A stretch of DNA of 64,000 nt from Acinetobacter sp. ANC 3929 (GTDB taxonomy: Bacteria > Pseudomonadota > Gammaproteobacteria > Pseudomonadales > Moraxellaceae): the NCBI RefSeq assembly GCF_000369405.1, contig NZ_KB850002.1, positions 186,001 to 250,000 on the forward strand, read 5' to 3'. Below are positions 17,197 through 26,515 of this stretch, one piece after another. Under the pieces are notes generated by a model. That model saw only the letters and a list, made by a program, of their open reading frames with translations. It was not told the DNA's origin and did not search any database. Position numbers and translations under genes: made by a program. The first letter of the stretch is position 1. Every line of letters starts with the position of its first letter.

Positions 17197-17640
17197 ATGA
17201 AAATGAAGAATCAAAAAATGTATGTGAAGCAATCTGGCTTCACGTTAATAGAAGTGATGGTTGTTATTGTAATTCTAGGTGTTTTGGCTGCACTGATCGT
17301 TCCAAACGTCATGGGTCGTGGTGAAAAGGCTAAAGTGGATACCACCAGTATTACCTTAAAAGGTGTCGCGGGGGCTTTAGATCAATATAAATTAGATAAT
17401 GGTCGTTACCCATCGATGCAAGATGGCGGCTTAGATGCATTGGTAAATCAACCTGCTTCTGCGAAAAACTGGTTACCAGGTGGTTATGTCAAAGGCGGCT
17501 ATCCAAAAGACAGTTGGGAAAATGATTTACAGTATGTCATTCCAGGCCGTGAAGGTCGTTCATTTGATTTATATTCGTTTGGTGCGGATGGTAAAGAAGG
17601 TGGCGAAGGCAATGATGCCGATATTTATTATCAGCCATAA
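17197..17640 (+). CDS. gspG: Type II secretion major pseudopilin GspG
   Basis: The 147-residue protein has a prepilin peptidase site: a short basic leader ending in G at residue 14, then FTLIEVMVVIVILGVLAAL with Glu at +5. The C-terminal part has the calcium-loop region of GspG (WENDLQYVIPGREGRSFDLYSFGADG). It builds the pseudopilus that drives substrates through the outer-membrane secretin. It is paired with gspF and closes the transcription unit at a 13-bp inverted repeat. Confidence 0.98.
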   Translation: MKMKNQKMYVKQSGFTLIEVMVVIVILGVLAALIVPNVMGRGEKAKVDTTSITLKGVAGALDQYKLDNGRYPSMQDGGLDALVNQPASAKNWLPGGYVKGGYPKDSWENDLQYVIPGREGRSFDLYSFGADGKEGGEGNDADIYYQP

Positions 17641-17652
17641 TGTAGAATAAAA

Positions 17653-17696
17653 TATCACTTCACTTCTGAATTAAATAAATAGAAAGTGAAGTGATA
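17653..17696. terminator. Long-stem hairpin after gspG
   Basis: TATCACTTCACTT and AAGTGAAGTGATA form a perfect 13-bp stem over an 18-base AT-rich loop. The T run is weak (AATATTTCTT), so termination is probable rather than certain. Confidence 0.55.
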
Positions 17697-17904
17697 ATAT
17701 TTCTTAATTAAATAAAATAATATAACTGTTTGAAAAATATAAGAAGAATAAAACATTAAATATGTGAGAGTTATAATAAGAATTATTCCCATATTTGATA
17801 GTTACAAGAAAAAGAAATTATGCAGAAAAATAGACTATTTCTTTAGATCAAAGCTTTGCATAATAAATTCAAGCCATTGAAACAATAAGATGTGGAGAAA
17901 TCAG

Positions 17905-18249
17905 ATGAAAGCATTCTTTATGTTGGATGAACTGAATCAGTTTCATTGGGCAATGCTTAAATCTGTATTGCTCATTTTAACTTTATTACCCATTAGTGAA
18001 GGTGCTTTGACATTATGGCAAACCACTGAGGGAAGTAGCCAGATTATGATTGGTTTCTTTGCATTAAGCATGTTCAGTGCATGGTTTGTCTTGTGCTTTT
18101 TGAGTGCTTTAAAAACTACAGTTTGGAGTAATAAAGAGCTGATTTCAAAATATGAACAGCTGCTGTTTAGTGCTTATCGCTATATTCCAATGTTATTTTT
18201 ATCTAGCTTGGTTGCTTATTTAACTATGCAGTTTTTTATAGCAATATAA
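17905..18249 (+). CDS. Small membrane protein of unknown function
   Basis: The 114-residue product has three hydrophobic segments (about 17-35, 48-68, 88-112) with a short charged stretch (TVWSNKELISKYEQ) between the second and third. I do not recognise the family. ATG 17905 is chosen because TGGAGA lies six bases upstream; an ATG at 17890 would place the RBS inside the gene. The strong RBS and following terminator support it being a real gene. Confidence 0.7.
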   Translation: MKAFFMLDELNQFHWAMLKSVLLILTLLPISEGALTLWQTTEGSSQIMIGFFALSMFSAWFVLCFLSALKTTVWSNKELISKYEQLLFSAYRYIPMLFLSSLVAYLTMQFFIAI

Positions 18250-18271
18250 ATATTTTAGACTGTCTAAGGCC

Positions 18272-18300
18272 AAAAACGTAGATATGAGATCTACGTTTTT
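18272..18300. terminator. Bidirectional terminator between two small membrane-protein genes
   Basis: AAAAACGTAGAT and ATCTACGTTTTT pair over ATGAG. It serves the plus-strand gene ending at 18249 and the minus-strand gene ending at 18313. Confidence 0.92.
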
Positions 18301-18312
18301 TATTTGTCTAAT

Positions 18313-18576
18313 TTAAGTGGGCTGAACAATCAGCATAGTGATTTTTCGGACTATAGGTAATACCAAAAGCAGGACTGGAAAAGCAATGATCCAAGAAATC
18401 CCCCAGGCTGACATCCATGTATGAACAGAAAATTGTTCAAAGCCAATACTGCGTAATGTACTAATACATGACACGATAAACGTCATGATGATTGATAGGA
18501 AGAAAGGTAAAACAACTGAGGCGTAACGATTTGGAATCTTTTGAAAACGGAAAGAAGAAGATTGAGAATTTTGCAT
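18313..18576 (-). CDS. DUF2798-like two-helix membrane protein
   Basis: The 87-residue product has two hydrophobic helices (about 17-38 and 55-78) and the pattern of DUF2798 proteins (RFQKIPNRYASVVLPFFLS then MTFIVSCISTLRSIGF and WMSAWGISWIIAFP). The function is unknown. ATG 18576 is preceded by GGAGTAAAA; the open frame continues upstream but lacks a better RBS. A 14-bp palindrome about 105 bases upstream may be its operator. Confidence 0.75.
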   Translation of the reverse strand: MQNSQSSSFRFQKIPNRYASVVLPFFLSIIMTFIVSCISTLRSIGFEQFSVHTWMSAWGISWIIAFPVLLLVLPIVRKITMLIVQPT

Positions 18577-18681
18577 TTTTACTCCGTAAACCAACAAAAG
18601 CCAATGCCTTATCAAAGATATAAATATCTTGATTAAAATTGTTCCAAGTCTTGTTGGAGATATGTTGGGCACGTTGATTGA

Positions 18682-18695
18682 CGTAAACGTTTACG
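18682..18695. promoter_or_regulatory. Palindrome resembling a MerR-family operator
   Basis: CGTAAACGTTTACG is a perfect 14-bp palindrome preceded by TTGA. Its TTGACGTAAACG look resembles operators of MerR-type regulators of the LiuR class. It sits upstream of the DUF2798-like gene. No regulator gene is nearby, so the assignment is speculative. The remaining 18577-18922 stretch contains no gene I can support. Confidence 0.35.
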
Positions 18696-18873
18696 GCTTT
18701 TTTTGATCAGCAGAGTTAATCTAACACAAATATTTGAAATTACAAATCAGAAAGAGGGTATTTCCTTAACACTATAGGCCTTTGTTCTTACTAGTAATTA
18801 TTTAAGTAGGGAAGAGAAGCAGATACCGTAAGTTCAGTGAAAGATTGAGTCATTGGTTTTTGGGTAGGTTGTC

Positions 18874-18912
18874 CTTTGTGCCCCAGAATTTGAGATCTCT
18901 GGAGGCACAAAG
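18874..18912. other. Long hairpin after lnt
   Basis: CTTTGTGCC plus CCAGA pairs with TCTGG, a bulged A, and GGCACAAAG: 14 bp in all. It follows the lnt stop by 11 bases. No T run follows on the minus strand, so it may protect the 3' end or terminate weakly. Confidence 0.5.
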
Positions 18913-18922
18913 TTATTTTAGT

Positions 18923-20482
18923 TTATCGACGGGATTTGAAAGTGATATCAACTTTACGTGGACGATAGATCCATCCCATAACTAACAATAATAGTGAGAA
19001 AATCAGGATTGGGTAATCGCTTAAACGATTGTATAGCGTTTGCCCTTGCATAGCTGGTAAATCGCCACGCAACACGACCTCTTGATCCATTGGCGCTTGT
19101 TTGACGATATGACCATTGTGATCGATAAATGCAGTTACCCCTGTATTGGTGGCACGAATAAACCAGCGACCATTTTCTTTGGCACGCATCTGTACCATTT
19201 GTAAATGTTGCCAAGGTCCAGCCGTCCTTGTAAACCACGCATCATTCGATACTGTAATTAAAAAGTCACTATTAGACGCATTACGACGGGTCAGGTTTGG
19301 ATAAGCCACTTCATAGCAAATGGCGGCTGCCAGTGCATGACCTTTTACCGTCAGCGGTTTTTGATTGGCTTCACCACGAGAAAAGCCACTCATGCTGACA
19401 TCATTCTGCATCGCAGGAAGTACCCATTTCAGCATCCCTGACAATGGAATATATTCACCAAATGGCACTAAACGTTGTTTTTTATACAAGCCTTGTGAAT
19501 CACTACCTGAAGCCATAATACTGTTGTAATACAGCGGCTCGCCAGCTTGCTGTGATTTAGGTAGGTCCCAGTAAGGAATCCCTGTGACCCAAGCGGTATC
19601 TGTTTTTTTCGCTTGCGCAGCCATAGCATCCAAAAACTCTGGAATATCCGTTTGGAACATCGGAATTGAGGATTCAGGCCAGACAATTAGATCACGGCCC
19701 CATTCAGCACGAGTGAGGTTGGCATAAATTTCTAAGGTTTTAATTTGATATTCGGTTAACCATTTCAAGTCTTGTGGAATATTACCTTGAATGAGTGAAA
19801 CACTGAGTGGTTTAGCGGCTTTAGGTTGCACAAATTGAATAAATCCAGCCCCCCAAGCACCTAGTACCAAGAGTGCTGAAGGAATTGCCCAAAACCAGCG
19901 ACGATTTAAAATTTCGACCAAGGCACAGGCCAGTACAATCACCACGAAAGAAACAGCATAGACGCCAAATAAAGGCGCATAGCCATCGAGTAAGCGTTCA
20001 GTGAAGGCATAACCTGCAAACAACCATGGAAAACCTGTAAATACCCAAGTTTTTGCCCATTCAAATAACACCCAGAGTGGGGCGAAAGTTAATGGTGTTT
20101 CTGGGAAGAAGCGACGATACAGCCATGTCTGAAAAGCCGTAAATAAGCCCATTGCGGCTGCCATAAAGACAATCATCAAAATGCTTAAAAAGGCATTGGT
20201 ATCCCCGTAGGTATGGATCGAGGTGTACAACCAAAATGCGCCGACAAACCATAAACCAAAACCATAGGCCCAACCGAGTGCAAAAGCTTGTCGAGGGCTA
20301 CGTTGGCGTAATACTGCATACAATAATGCAGGCGATAAAATCGCAAGCCACCAGAAATAATATGGGGCTAAAGCCAAACTAAAGATTGCACCCGAAATGA
20401 GTGCAATCAATAGTGGAAAAATAAAAGGAAGCTGTTTCTGCGGTTGAGACGAATTTAACAGCTTTTCAAAATAGGTTCTCAT
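18923..20482 (-). CDS. lnt: Apolipoprotein N-acyltransferase
   Basis: The 519-residue protein has about seven N-terminal membrane helices and a periplasmic nitrilase domain with the Glu-Lys-Cys triad: Glu in VWPESSIPMF, Lys in LYKKQRLVPFGEY, and Cys in AAAICYEVAYP. It adds the third acyl chain to the N-terminal cysteine of lipoproteins. Its start overlaps the stop of corC by four bases, as expected for the conserved ybeX-lnt operon. Confidence 0.97.
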   Translation of the reverse strand: MRTYFEKLLNSSQPQKQLPFIFPLLIALISGAIFSLALAPYYFWWLAILSPALLYAVLRQRSPRQAFALGWAYGFGLWFVGAFWLYTSIHTYGDTNAFLSILMIVFMAAAMGLFTAFQTWLYRRFFPETPLTFAPLWVLFEWAKTWVFTGFPWLFAGYAFTERLLDGYAPLFGVYAVSFVVIVLACALVEILNRRWFWAIPSALLVLGAWGAGFIQFVQPKAAKPLSVSLIQGNIPQDLKWLTEYQIKTLEIYANLTRAEWGRDLIVWPESSIPMFQTDIPEFLDAMAAQAKKTDTAWVTGIPYWDLPKSQQAGEPLYYNSIMASGSDSQGLYKKQRLVPFGEYIPLSGMLKWVLPAMQNDVSMSGFSRGEANQKPLTVKGHALAAAICYEVAYPNLTRRNASNSDFLITVSNDAWFTRTAGPWQHLQMVQMRAKENGRWFIRATNTGVTAFIDHNGHIVKQAPMDQEVVLRGDLPAMQGQTLYNRLSDYPILIFSLLLLVMGWIYRPRKVDITFKSRR

Positions 20483-21318
20483 TGACGGACAGCTCGAATC
20501 AGATGAATAGTGCGTGCATCTGCTTCAATAATGGTAAATTGCCAATCGCCAAGCTCAATGGTTTGACCTTGTAAATCGCTCACTAAACCAATCTCTTGCA
20601 GCAGTAAACCGCCCATAGTTTCAACTTCATCGTCAGAAAAATCTGCATCTAAAATTGTGTTGAAGTGTTCGATTGGTGTAAGTGCCTGCACAATCCAGGT
20701 ATTGGCTGTGGTCGGGTCATTATCTGGCACGATATATAAGGCTTCTTCATCTGCGATATCGTGTTCATCTTCGATTTCACCGACAATCTCTTCCAGAATG
20801 TCTTCAAGTGTGACTAAACCAGAAGTCGAACCATATTCATCGATGACAATTGCAATATGGGTCTGGGTATTTTTTAACATGCGTAATACTTGGTCTGAAC
20901 GTGCACTTTCAGGTACAAATACAGGCTGACGCATCAGTGAACGAATATCAACTTTAGTATTGCGTTCAGTTAAAAAAGGTAAGAGATCTTTCGCTAATAA
21001 GATACCAACGACATTATCCGTTTGATCCGCAGAGAATACTGGGAAGCGCGAATGTGCTGAATCAATCAGCACATGCAGAATATCAAGTAATTGATCATCT
21101 TCCTGTAAGCTGATAATCGCTGTACGCGGCGTCATGACTTCTCGAATCTTTGTTGCTGGCAGATCGAGAACACCCTCAAGCATAGCAACAGTATCTGGCT
21201 CTAAAAAGCGACGTGAGTCTTGAACTAACTTGAGTAATTCATCGCGGGTTTCAGGTGCGGTACCTAACCATTTTCTTAAGCCACGCATACCCCACGACGG
21301 ACTGGATTCCTCGACCAT
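20479..21318 (-). CDS. corC: CorC/YbeX-type CBS-domain protein
   Basis: The 279-residue soluble protein has a paired CBS domain (about 60-190) with MTPRTAIISLQ and DEYGSTSGLVTLEDILEEIVGEIEDE, and a C-terminal CorC/HlyC transporter-associated domain ending in WQFTIIEADARTIHLIR. It has been linked to Mg2+/Co2+ efflux and to ribosome/YbeY-related functions. It heads the operon with lnt, overlapping it by four bases. No membrane helices are present. Confidence 0.94.
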   Translation of the reverse strand: MVEESSPSWGMRGLRKWLGTAPETRDELLKLVQDSRRFLEPDTVAMLEGVLDLPATKIREVMTPRTAIISLQEDDQLLDILHVLIDSAHSRFPVFSADQTDNVVGILLAKDLLPFLTERNTKVDIRSLMRQPVFVPESARSDQVLRMLKNTQTHIAIVIDEYGSTSGLVTLEDILEEIVGEIEDEHDIADEEALYIVPDNDPTTANTWIVQALTPIEHFNTILDADFSDDEVETMGGLLLQEIGLVSDLQGQTIELGDWQFTIIEADARTIHLIRAVRQ

Positions 21319-21490
21319 GATCTTTCCTAAAGACTCTCTATATCAATTAGATGATTTTCATCATACCGAAGATAAAGCGGATATGCATCAATAATACTAT
21401 GTAAAAAACGTACAGTTTTTCAAAAAGCTGATGATGATTTTCATATCAGCAGTTTATGCTAAAATGTGAAAATTCGAATATTTGAGTTTT

Positions 21491-21751
21491 ATGATGTCTG
21501 AACAACCAAAACTTCCTGCTGTTCAAATCAATACGCGAGGTTTACGTTGCCCTGAGCCTGTGATGATGTTGCATCAAGCCATTCGCAAAGCCAAGTCTGG
21601 CGATATTGTTGAGGTATTGGCCACAGACCCTTCAACATCATGGGATATTCCAAAATTTTGTATGCATCTTGGCCATGAATTGGTATTGAAAGAAGAAAGT
21701 CAGGATGAAAACAGTAATACTGAATATCGTTATTTAGTGCAGAAGGGTTAA
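21491..21751 (+). CDS. tusA: Sulfurtransferase TusA
   Basis: The roughly 87-residue protein has the TusA signature TRGLRCPEPVMMLHQAI with the single catalytic cysteine that relays persulfide sulfur from IscS toward tRNA 2-thiouridine and other targets. The start is at either of two consecutive ATGs (21491 or 21494); GAG seven bases before the second slightly favours it. A terminator follows, shared with the convergent ETF oxidoreductase gene. Confidence 0.95.
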   Translation: MMSEQPKLPAVQINTRGLRCPEPVMMLHQAIRKAKSGDIVEVLATDPSTSWDIPKFCMHLGHELVLKEESQDENSNTEYRYLVQKG

Positions 21752-21780
21752 CTGTCCTTTTAGCCAAATAAAACGAAAGC

Positions 21781-21816
21781 ATAAAAGAATCCGAGTCTAA
21801 ACTCGGATTCTTTTAT
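21781..21816. terminator. Bidirectional terminator, 16-bp stem
   Basis: A perfect stem of 16 bp (21781-21796/21801-21816) has core AATCCGAGT/ACTCGGATT over CTAA and A/T runs on both sides. It is shared by tusA and the ETF-quinone oxidoreductase gene. Confidence 0.92.
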
Positions 21817-21865
21817 TTTGAATTACATGTTTGGATATGAGAAGCGACTAAAGCTTCGCAAGGAA

Positions 21866-23578
21866 TTACATATTCGGATAGTTCGGACCACCACCACCTT
21901 CTGGTGTTACCCAAGTGATGTTTTGTGAAGGGTCTTTAATATCACAAGTCTTACAGTGTACGCAGTTTGCTGCGTTAATCTGGAAGCGTTTCGAACCATC
22001 ATCATTTTCCATGATTTCATAAACACCAGCAGGACAGTAGCGTTGAGCAGGCTCATCCCATTTTGGTAGGTTTACATCAACTGGAATAGATGGATCAGTC
22101 AACTTTAAGTGTGCTGGCTGATTTTCTTCATGTACGGTATTTGATACGAATACAGAAGATAAACGGTCAAAGGTCAGCTTGCCATCAGGTTTCGGATAGT
22201 TCGGCTTAAACGTTGAAGCATCTACAGTTTTAAGTACCGCAAAGTCTTGCTTAAGATCATGCAAAGTGAATGGCACTTTAAAGATGTTTTGATCGATAAA
22301 GTTGAATGCACCACCAATCCATTGACCAAATTTGTGCATTGCTGGACCAAAGTTGCGCGAGCTATATAACTCTTCTTTTAACCAAGAATTGTTATATTTA
22401 TCGGTATAAGCAGTGAGCTCTTTGTCAAAGTGGTCTTCGCCTTCAAGCACACGTGCAATCGCAAGATCACCGCCTTTTGCAACGCCTGCAGCAATTGCTT
22501 CAAAGACTGCTTCACCACACAACATACCTGATTTCATTGCGGTGTGTGAGCCTTTGATTTTTGAGAAGTTCAAGAAACCAGCATCATCACCAATCAAACA
22601 ACCGCCTGGGAAGGTGAGTTTAGGTAAAGCATTGAAGCCACCTTTCACAACCGCACGTGCGCCGTAAGAAATACGTTTGCCGCCTTCAAGGAATTGTTTG
22701 ATGGTTGGGTGTGTTTTCCAACGTTGCATTTCCATAAATGGGTACATGTGTGGATTTTCATACGATAAATCCACGATCATACCCATGGTCACTTGGTTGT
22801 TTTCTGCGTGATATAACCACCAGCCACCAGTAGAACCTGTTTCAGACAAAGGCCAACCTGCACCATGCATCACTAAACCTGGTTTGTGTTTTGCAGGGTC
22901 GATTTCCCAAAGTTCTTTGATTCCGATACCGTAATGTTGCGGATCAGCATTTTTATCTAGATTGTATTTAGCAATCAGGCGCTTACCAAGGTGACCGCGG
23001 CAGCCTTCAGCAAATAATGTATATTTGGCATGCAGCTCATAACCTGGCGTGAAGTTGTGTGTTGGCTCACCATTTTTGCCAATCCCCATATCACCAGTTT
23101 GGATACCTTTTACCGTACCATCTTCATGATAAAGTACTTCAGCAGCAGCAAAGCCCGGGAAGATTGAAACTTCCAGTTCCTCAGCTTTTTGACCTAACCA
23201 ACGAACAACGTTACCAAGGGAAACCACATAGTTTCCATCGTTGTGCATTGATTTAGGCACCATCCAATGCGGCATTTTTTGTGCTTTGCTATCAGACAGT
23301 AAGAAATATGTTTCGTCGCCCGTTACAGGGACATTCAGTGGCGCACCTTCTTCTTTCCAGTTCGGAAATAATTCGTTCATGGCACGTGGTTCAAGTACAG
23401 CACCAGAAAGGATATGCGCACCTACTTCAGAGCCTTTTTCAACAACACATACAGAAAGATCAGGTAGGTTGTTTTCAATCGCTAATTGACGAATTTTAAT
23501 CGCAGCAGATAAACCCGAAGGTCCTGCGCCAACGATCACTACGTCAAACTCCATCGCTTCACGTTCGATGTGTTCCAT
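21866..23578 (-). CDS. Electron transfer flavoprotein-ubiquinone oxidoreductase
   Basis: The 570-residue protein begins with the FAD-binding GAGPSGLSAAIKI motif and ends with a 4Fe-4S domain whose cysteines lie in RYCPAGVYE and AANCVHCKTCDIKDP. It passes electrons from the ETF heterodimer, loaded by acyl-CoA dehydrogenases, to the quinone pool at the membrane. The length is normal. etfAB are elsewhere. The ATG 23578 is preceded by AGGAGT, a good RBS. Confidence 0.97.
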   Translation of the reverse strand: MEHIEREAMEFDVVIVGAGPSGLSAAIKIRQLAIENNLPDLSVCVVEKGSEVGAHILSGAVLEPRAMNELFPNWKEEGAPLNVPVTGDETYFLLSDSKAQKMPHWMVPKSMHNDGNYVVSLGNVVRWLGQKAEELEVSIFPGFAAAEVLYHEDGTVKGIQTGDMGIGKNGEPTHNFTPGYELHAKYTLFAEGCRGHLGKRLIAKYNLDKNADPQHYGIGIKELWEIDPAKHKPGLVMHGAGWPLSETGSTGGWWLYHAENNQVTMGMIVDLSYENPHMYPFMEMQRWKTHPTIKQFLEGGKRISYGARAVVKGGFNALPKLTFPGGCLIGDDAGFLNFSKIKGSHTAMKSGMLCGEAVFEAIAAGVAKGGDLAIARVLEGEDHFDKELTAYTDKYNNSWLKEELYSSRNFGPAMHKFGQWIGGAFNFIDQNIFKVPFTLHDLKQDFAVLKTVDASTFKPNYPKPDGKLTFDRLSSVFVSNTVHEENQPAHLKLTDPSIPVDVNLPKWDEPAQRYCPAGVYEIMENDDGSKRFQINAANCVHCKTCDIKDPSQNITWVTPEGGGGPNYPNM

Positions 23579-23764
23579 GTAGGACTCCTCATATTTTTAA
23601 GGGTGGCAACCGTAATATTGCGATTCGGTGCTGCCATGAGTGTTCTGAATTGCCGAACACAAATGATAGTATGTGCTCGCAAACGTTTGGGCTAGTATAG
23701 TTTTAAACCTTGGTCTCGCCAATTGGCTGAGCGGTCATATTTTCTCGTCATCAAGGCATAAACT

Positions 23765-24388
23765 ATGATAAATGAAAATGATTCTCCACAAAACCCTTTA
23801 GAAAATCAGGGAAAAATCATGTTTTCTGATGATAAAAACTTAATGGACATTGCACAATACATAAAAGATGTACAGCAAAGTCACAAAAGGTCAATTCCCC
23901 CATTAGACCAGTGGCATCCGAAGCATTGCGGCAAAATGGATCTACGCATAAAAGCCAATGGTGAATGGTGGCACGAAGGTCAATTGGTCAAGCGACAAGC
24001 ACTGCTTGACCTGTTTAGCAAAGTGCTATGGAAAGAAGATGGCAAATTCTATCTCAAAACCCCCGTTGAACAGATTGAAATTGAAGTCGAAGATGAGCCT
24101 TTGTTGATTAATCAGGCAGATCAGGTGGAAATTGAGGGTAAAACCTATTTACAACTGACCACGATCAATCAGGATGTGGTGATTGTCGATGAGCAACATC
24201 CCATTTTTATGCGTGAATATGACGGTGAGTTAAGACCTTATGTGCATGTTCGTTTTGGGATGAATGCCTTGATCCAGCGCCAGAGTTTTTATCATCTTGT
24301 AAACTACGGCAGCTTGTCTGAAAATGCGCAAGGCGAGACGGTTTTAACACTAAAAAGTGGTGATTTGGTCTTGCATTTGAGCACCTGA
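23765..24388 (+). CDS. DUF1285 family protein
   Basis: The 207-residue protein has the DUF1285 pattern PPLDQWHPKHCGKMDLRI, ANGEWWHEG, then VEDEPLLIN and a C-terminal ...ENAQGETVLTLKSGD region. Such proteins are found beside fatty-acid or envelope genes in many proteobacteria; the biochemical role is not known to me. AAGG ten bases before the ATG supports the start. The N-terminal 45 residues are polar and precede the conserved domain. Confidence 0.88.
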   Translation: MINENDSPQNPLENQGKIMFSDDKNLMDIAQYIKDVQQSHKRSIPPLDQWHPKHCGKMDLRIKANGEWWHEGQLVKRQALLDLFSKVLWKEDGKFYLKTPVEQIEIEVEDEPLLINQADQVEIEGKTYLQLTTINQDVVIVDEQHPIFMREYDGELRPYVHVRFGMNALIQRQSFYHLVNYGSLSENAQGETVLTLKSGDLVLHLST

Positions 24389-24431
24389 GGTTTAAGCTTA
24401 AAAGAGAGAATAAACCAATGCCTAAGTGTGT

Positions 24432-25319
24432 ATGACAGCTGTTCAATCGATGCCTCTTTTACTCAATCCTATGCCGCATGCATCATCAGATGCGCCTATT
24501 GGTGTTTTTGATTCAGGGGTGGGTGGACTATCGGTTGCGCAAGAGATTGCTCGACATTTGCCCAATGAGCAGATTATCTATTATGCCGATACGGCACATG
24601 TCCCGTATGGGGCACGTAGCGATCAGGAAATCCGCCAACTCACAGCTCAGGCGATTGAATGGCTATATCGTCAAGGCTGCAAAATTGCGGTTGTGGCGTG
24701 CAATACCGCTTCGGCATTTAGCCTGGATTATTTGCGAGAGCACTATGGTGAGCGATTTCCAATTGTTGGCTTAGTGCCTGCATTGAAACCCGCAGTGATT
24801 CAAACCCAGTCAAAAGTTGTAGCGGTACTGGCGACACCTGCAACCTTTCGCGGTCAGTTGATCAAAGATGTCATCTCTAAATTTGCGGAGCCTGCTGGTG
24901 TTAATGTTTTAACAGTCACGAATTTAGAATTGGTTCCATTTGTAGAAGCTGGTCAGGAAATGAGTCCAGCGTGTTTAAATGTCTTGCAACAGATACTACA
25001 ACCTGTGGTTGAGCAGCGTGCTGATTATTTAGTGTTGGGATGTACCCACTATCCATTTCTAAAACAAGCGATTCATCAGATTTTTGCAGAAAAATTAAAA
25101 TTAATTGATTCTGGACAAGCAGTTGCACGACAAACTACCTATATTTTAATTAAAAATGGGTTATTATGTGACAAATTGCGTCATAACATTACCCGTATTG
25201 AATGTTATGTCAGTGGTAACAATGCTGTTGCACTGCAACCAGTCCTTCAGCACCTAATACCAGAACAATTAACATGGAAAGTTAGAAATTTGGACGATCT
25301 AGGTGTTTCTCATACCTAA
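24432..25319 (+). CDS. murI: Glutamate racemase
   Basis: The 295-residue product has the Asp/Glu racemase signatures IGVFDSGVGGLSV, VACNTASA with the first catalytic cysteine, and LGCTHYPFLK with the second. It supplies D-glutamate for peptidoglycan. The start is uncertain: a GTG at 24426, ATGs at 24432 and 24450, and about 25 residues precede the conserved core. ATG 24432 is my choice without a strong RBS. Confidence 0.96.
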   Translation: MTAVQSMPLLLNPMPHASSDAPIGVFDSGVGGLSVAQEIARHLPNEQIIYYADTAHVPYGARSDQEIRQLTAQAIEWLYRQGCKIAVVACNTASAFSLDYLREHYGERFPIVGLVPALKPAVIQTQSKVVAVLATPATFRGQLIKDVISKFAEPAGVNVLTVTNLELVPFVEAGQEMSPACLNVLQQILQPVVEQRADYLVLGCTHYPFLKQAIHQIFAEKLKLIDSGQAVARQTTYILIKNGLLCDKLRHNITRIECYVSGNNAVALQPVLQHLIPEQLTWKVRNLDDLGVSHT

Positions 25320-25416
25320 AATCGAGCCAGTTTTATATATTTTATTGGGGAATAGCTGTTAATAAAAATCAAGATGCATACTTGATATTATTGATAAATG
25401 AATTGGGGCTTAGCCT

Positions 25417-26445
25417 ATGCAAGATACTCGTTATCAAGTCTTTATTTCTACCTCTGGCAATGAAATGCAGCCAGAGCGAGCGGTTTTGGCACAAACTCTT
25501 GTGGGAATGGGATTCCTGTCTTGGGGTTTAGAACAACGGACACCTTTAAGTACATCAATTGCACGTCGTCAAATTGATGATTGTGATTATGTAGTGATTC
25601 TCTTGGGCAGCCAATACGGTGAACAATCGGTTTCAGGCGTGGGCTATATGCATCTGGAATATATTTATGCGATGACCAAACAGAAGCCTGTGATTGTGTT
25701 TATGCATGAAGAACCAGAATCGCGTGATGTAAAACTACATGATCATAAATCTGAATTAAAAGAAAAATTTAAAGAATTTAGGAAGCAACTTCAACATGAA
25801 GTTGACCAAGTATTCTGTTATCGCACGCTCAGAGATTTAGAGTTGGCCGTGCGTTCCAGTATGCCGCAGATGCTAGAGCGTTATCCTGTCGTGGGTTGGG
25901 TACGTCCACAAAACACACAGGTATTACGTGATGAAATTGATGCATTGCGTGCCAAAGTGAAGCAGCTTGAAACCGAGTTGGGTAATCGTGAAGCAGATCC
26001 GCTGACCAATGTACCCAAAGTCTCCATGCATGAACTCTATTCATTTGAATATCGTATGCATGCCTATCAAGATGGTAACTTCAAGGAAGTTAAACCGCAT
26101 CGTAAAATGACTTGGGCACAATTGTTAAACGTTTTAGGTACAGCATTTGTGATACCTACACCTGAAGAATATTTTTCCAAAAGAATGAATGAATATTTGA
26201 ATGAAACAGGTTTGGACGACGCGCGTAAAGAAATGCCTCGAGCGCATGCGGTGTCGCGAGCACAGGTGAATATTCGTGCTTTGCATGAGATCAAGTTACA
26301 AATGCGTCAAAATGAATGGATTGTGCCAGCTGGGCGGGATGACCGGCAACGTATGTTGTGGCAACTGACTTCTAAAGGGCAGAAACTGCTGGAAAGTAAT
26401 GTCTTGGATAGCAATCGGGTTTTTCAATTTAAAACCATGCATTAA
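25417..26445 (+). CDS. DUF4062 (TIR-like) domain protein
   Basis: The N-terminal ~150 of 342 residues fit the DUF4062 domain, a Rossmann-like relative of TIR/SEFIR domains: YQVFISTSGNEMQPERAVLA, then DDCDYVVILLGSQYGE and a Tyr-rich HLEYIYAM helix. A short coiled coil follows (about 175-193, VLRDEIDALRAKVKQLETEL), then a C-terminal part ending in a winged-helix-like LWQLTSKGQKLLES segment. DUF4062 often occurs in signalling or defence-type proteins, but this one sits among housekeeping genes. The role is unknown. Confidence 0.8.
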   Translation: MQDTRYQVFISTSGNEMQPERAVLAQTLVGMGFLSWGLEQRTPLSTSIARRQIDDCDYVVILLGSQYGEQSVSGVGYMHLEYIYAMTKQKPVIVFMHEEPESRDVKLHDHKSELKEKFKEFRKQLQHEVDQVFCYRTLRDLELAVRSSMPQMLERYPVVGWVRPQNTQVLRDEIDALRAKVKQLETELGNREADPLTNVPKVSMHELYSFEYRMHAYQDGNFKEVKPHRKMTWAQLLNVLGTAFVIPTPEEYFSKRMNEYLNETGLDDARKEMPRAHAVSRAQVNIRALHEIKLQMRQNEWIVPAGRDDRQRMLWQLTSKGQKLLESNVLDSNRVFQFKTMH

Positions 26446-26515
26446 TCCAATTTAGAAAAAAGCCCTAAAACTGCTAAAGTAATTGGATGAACTCAATGAA
26501 AAGCGGATACGGTCT

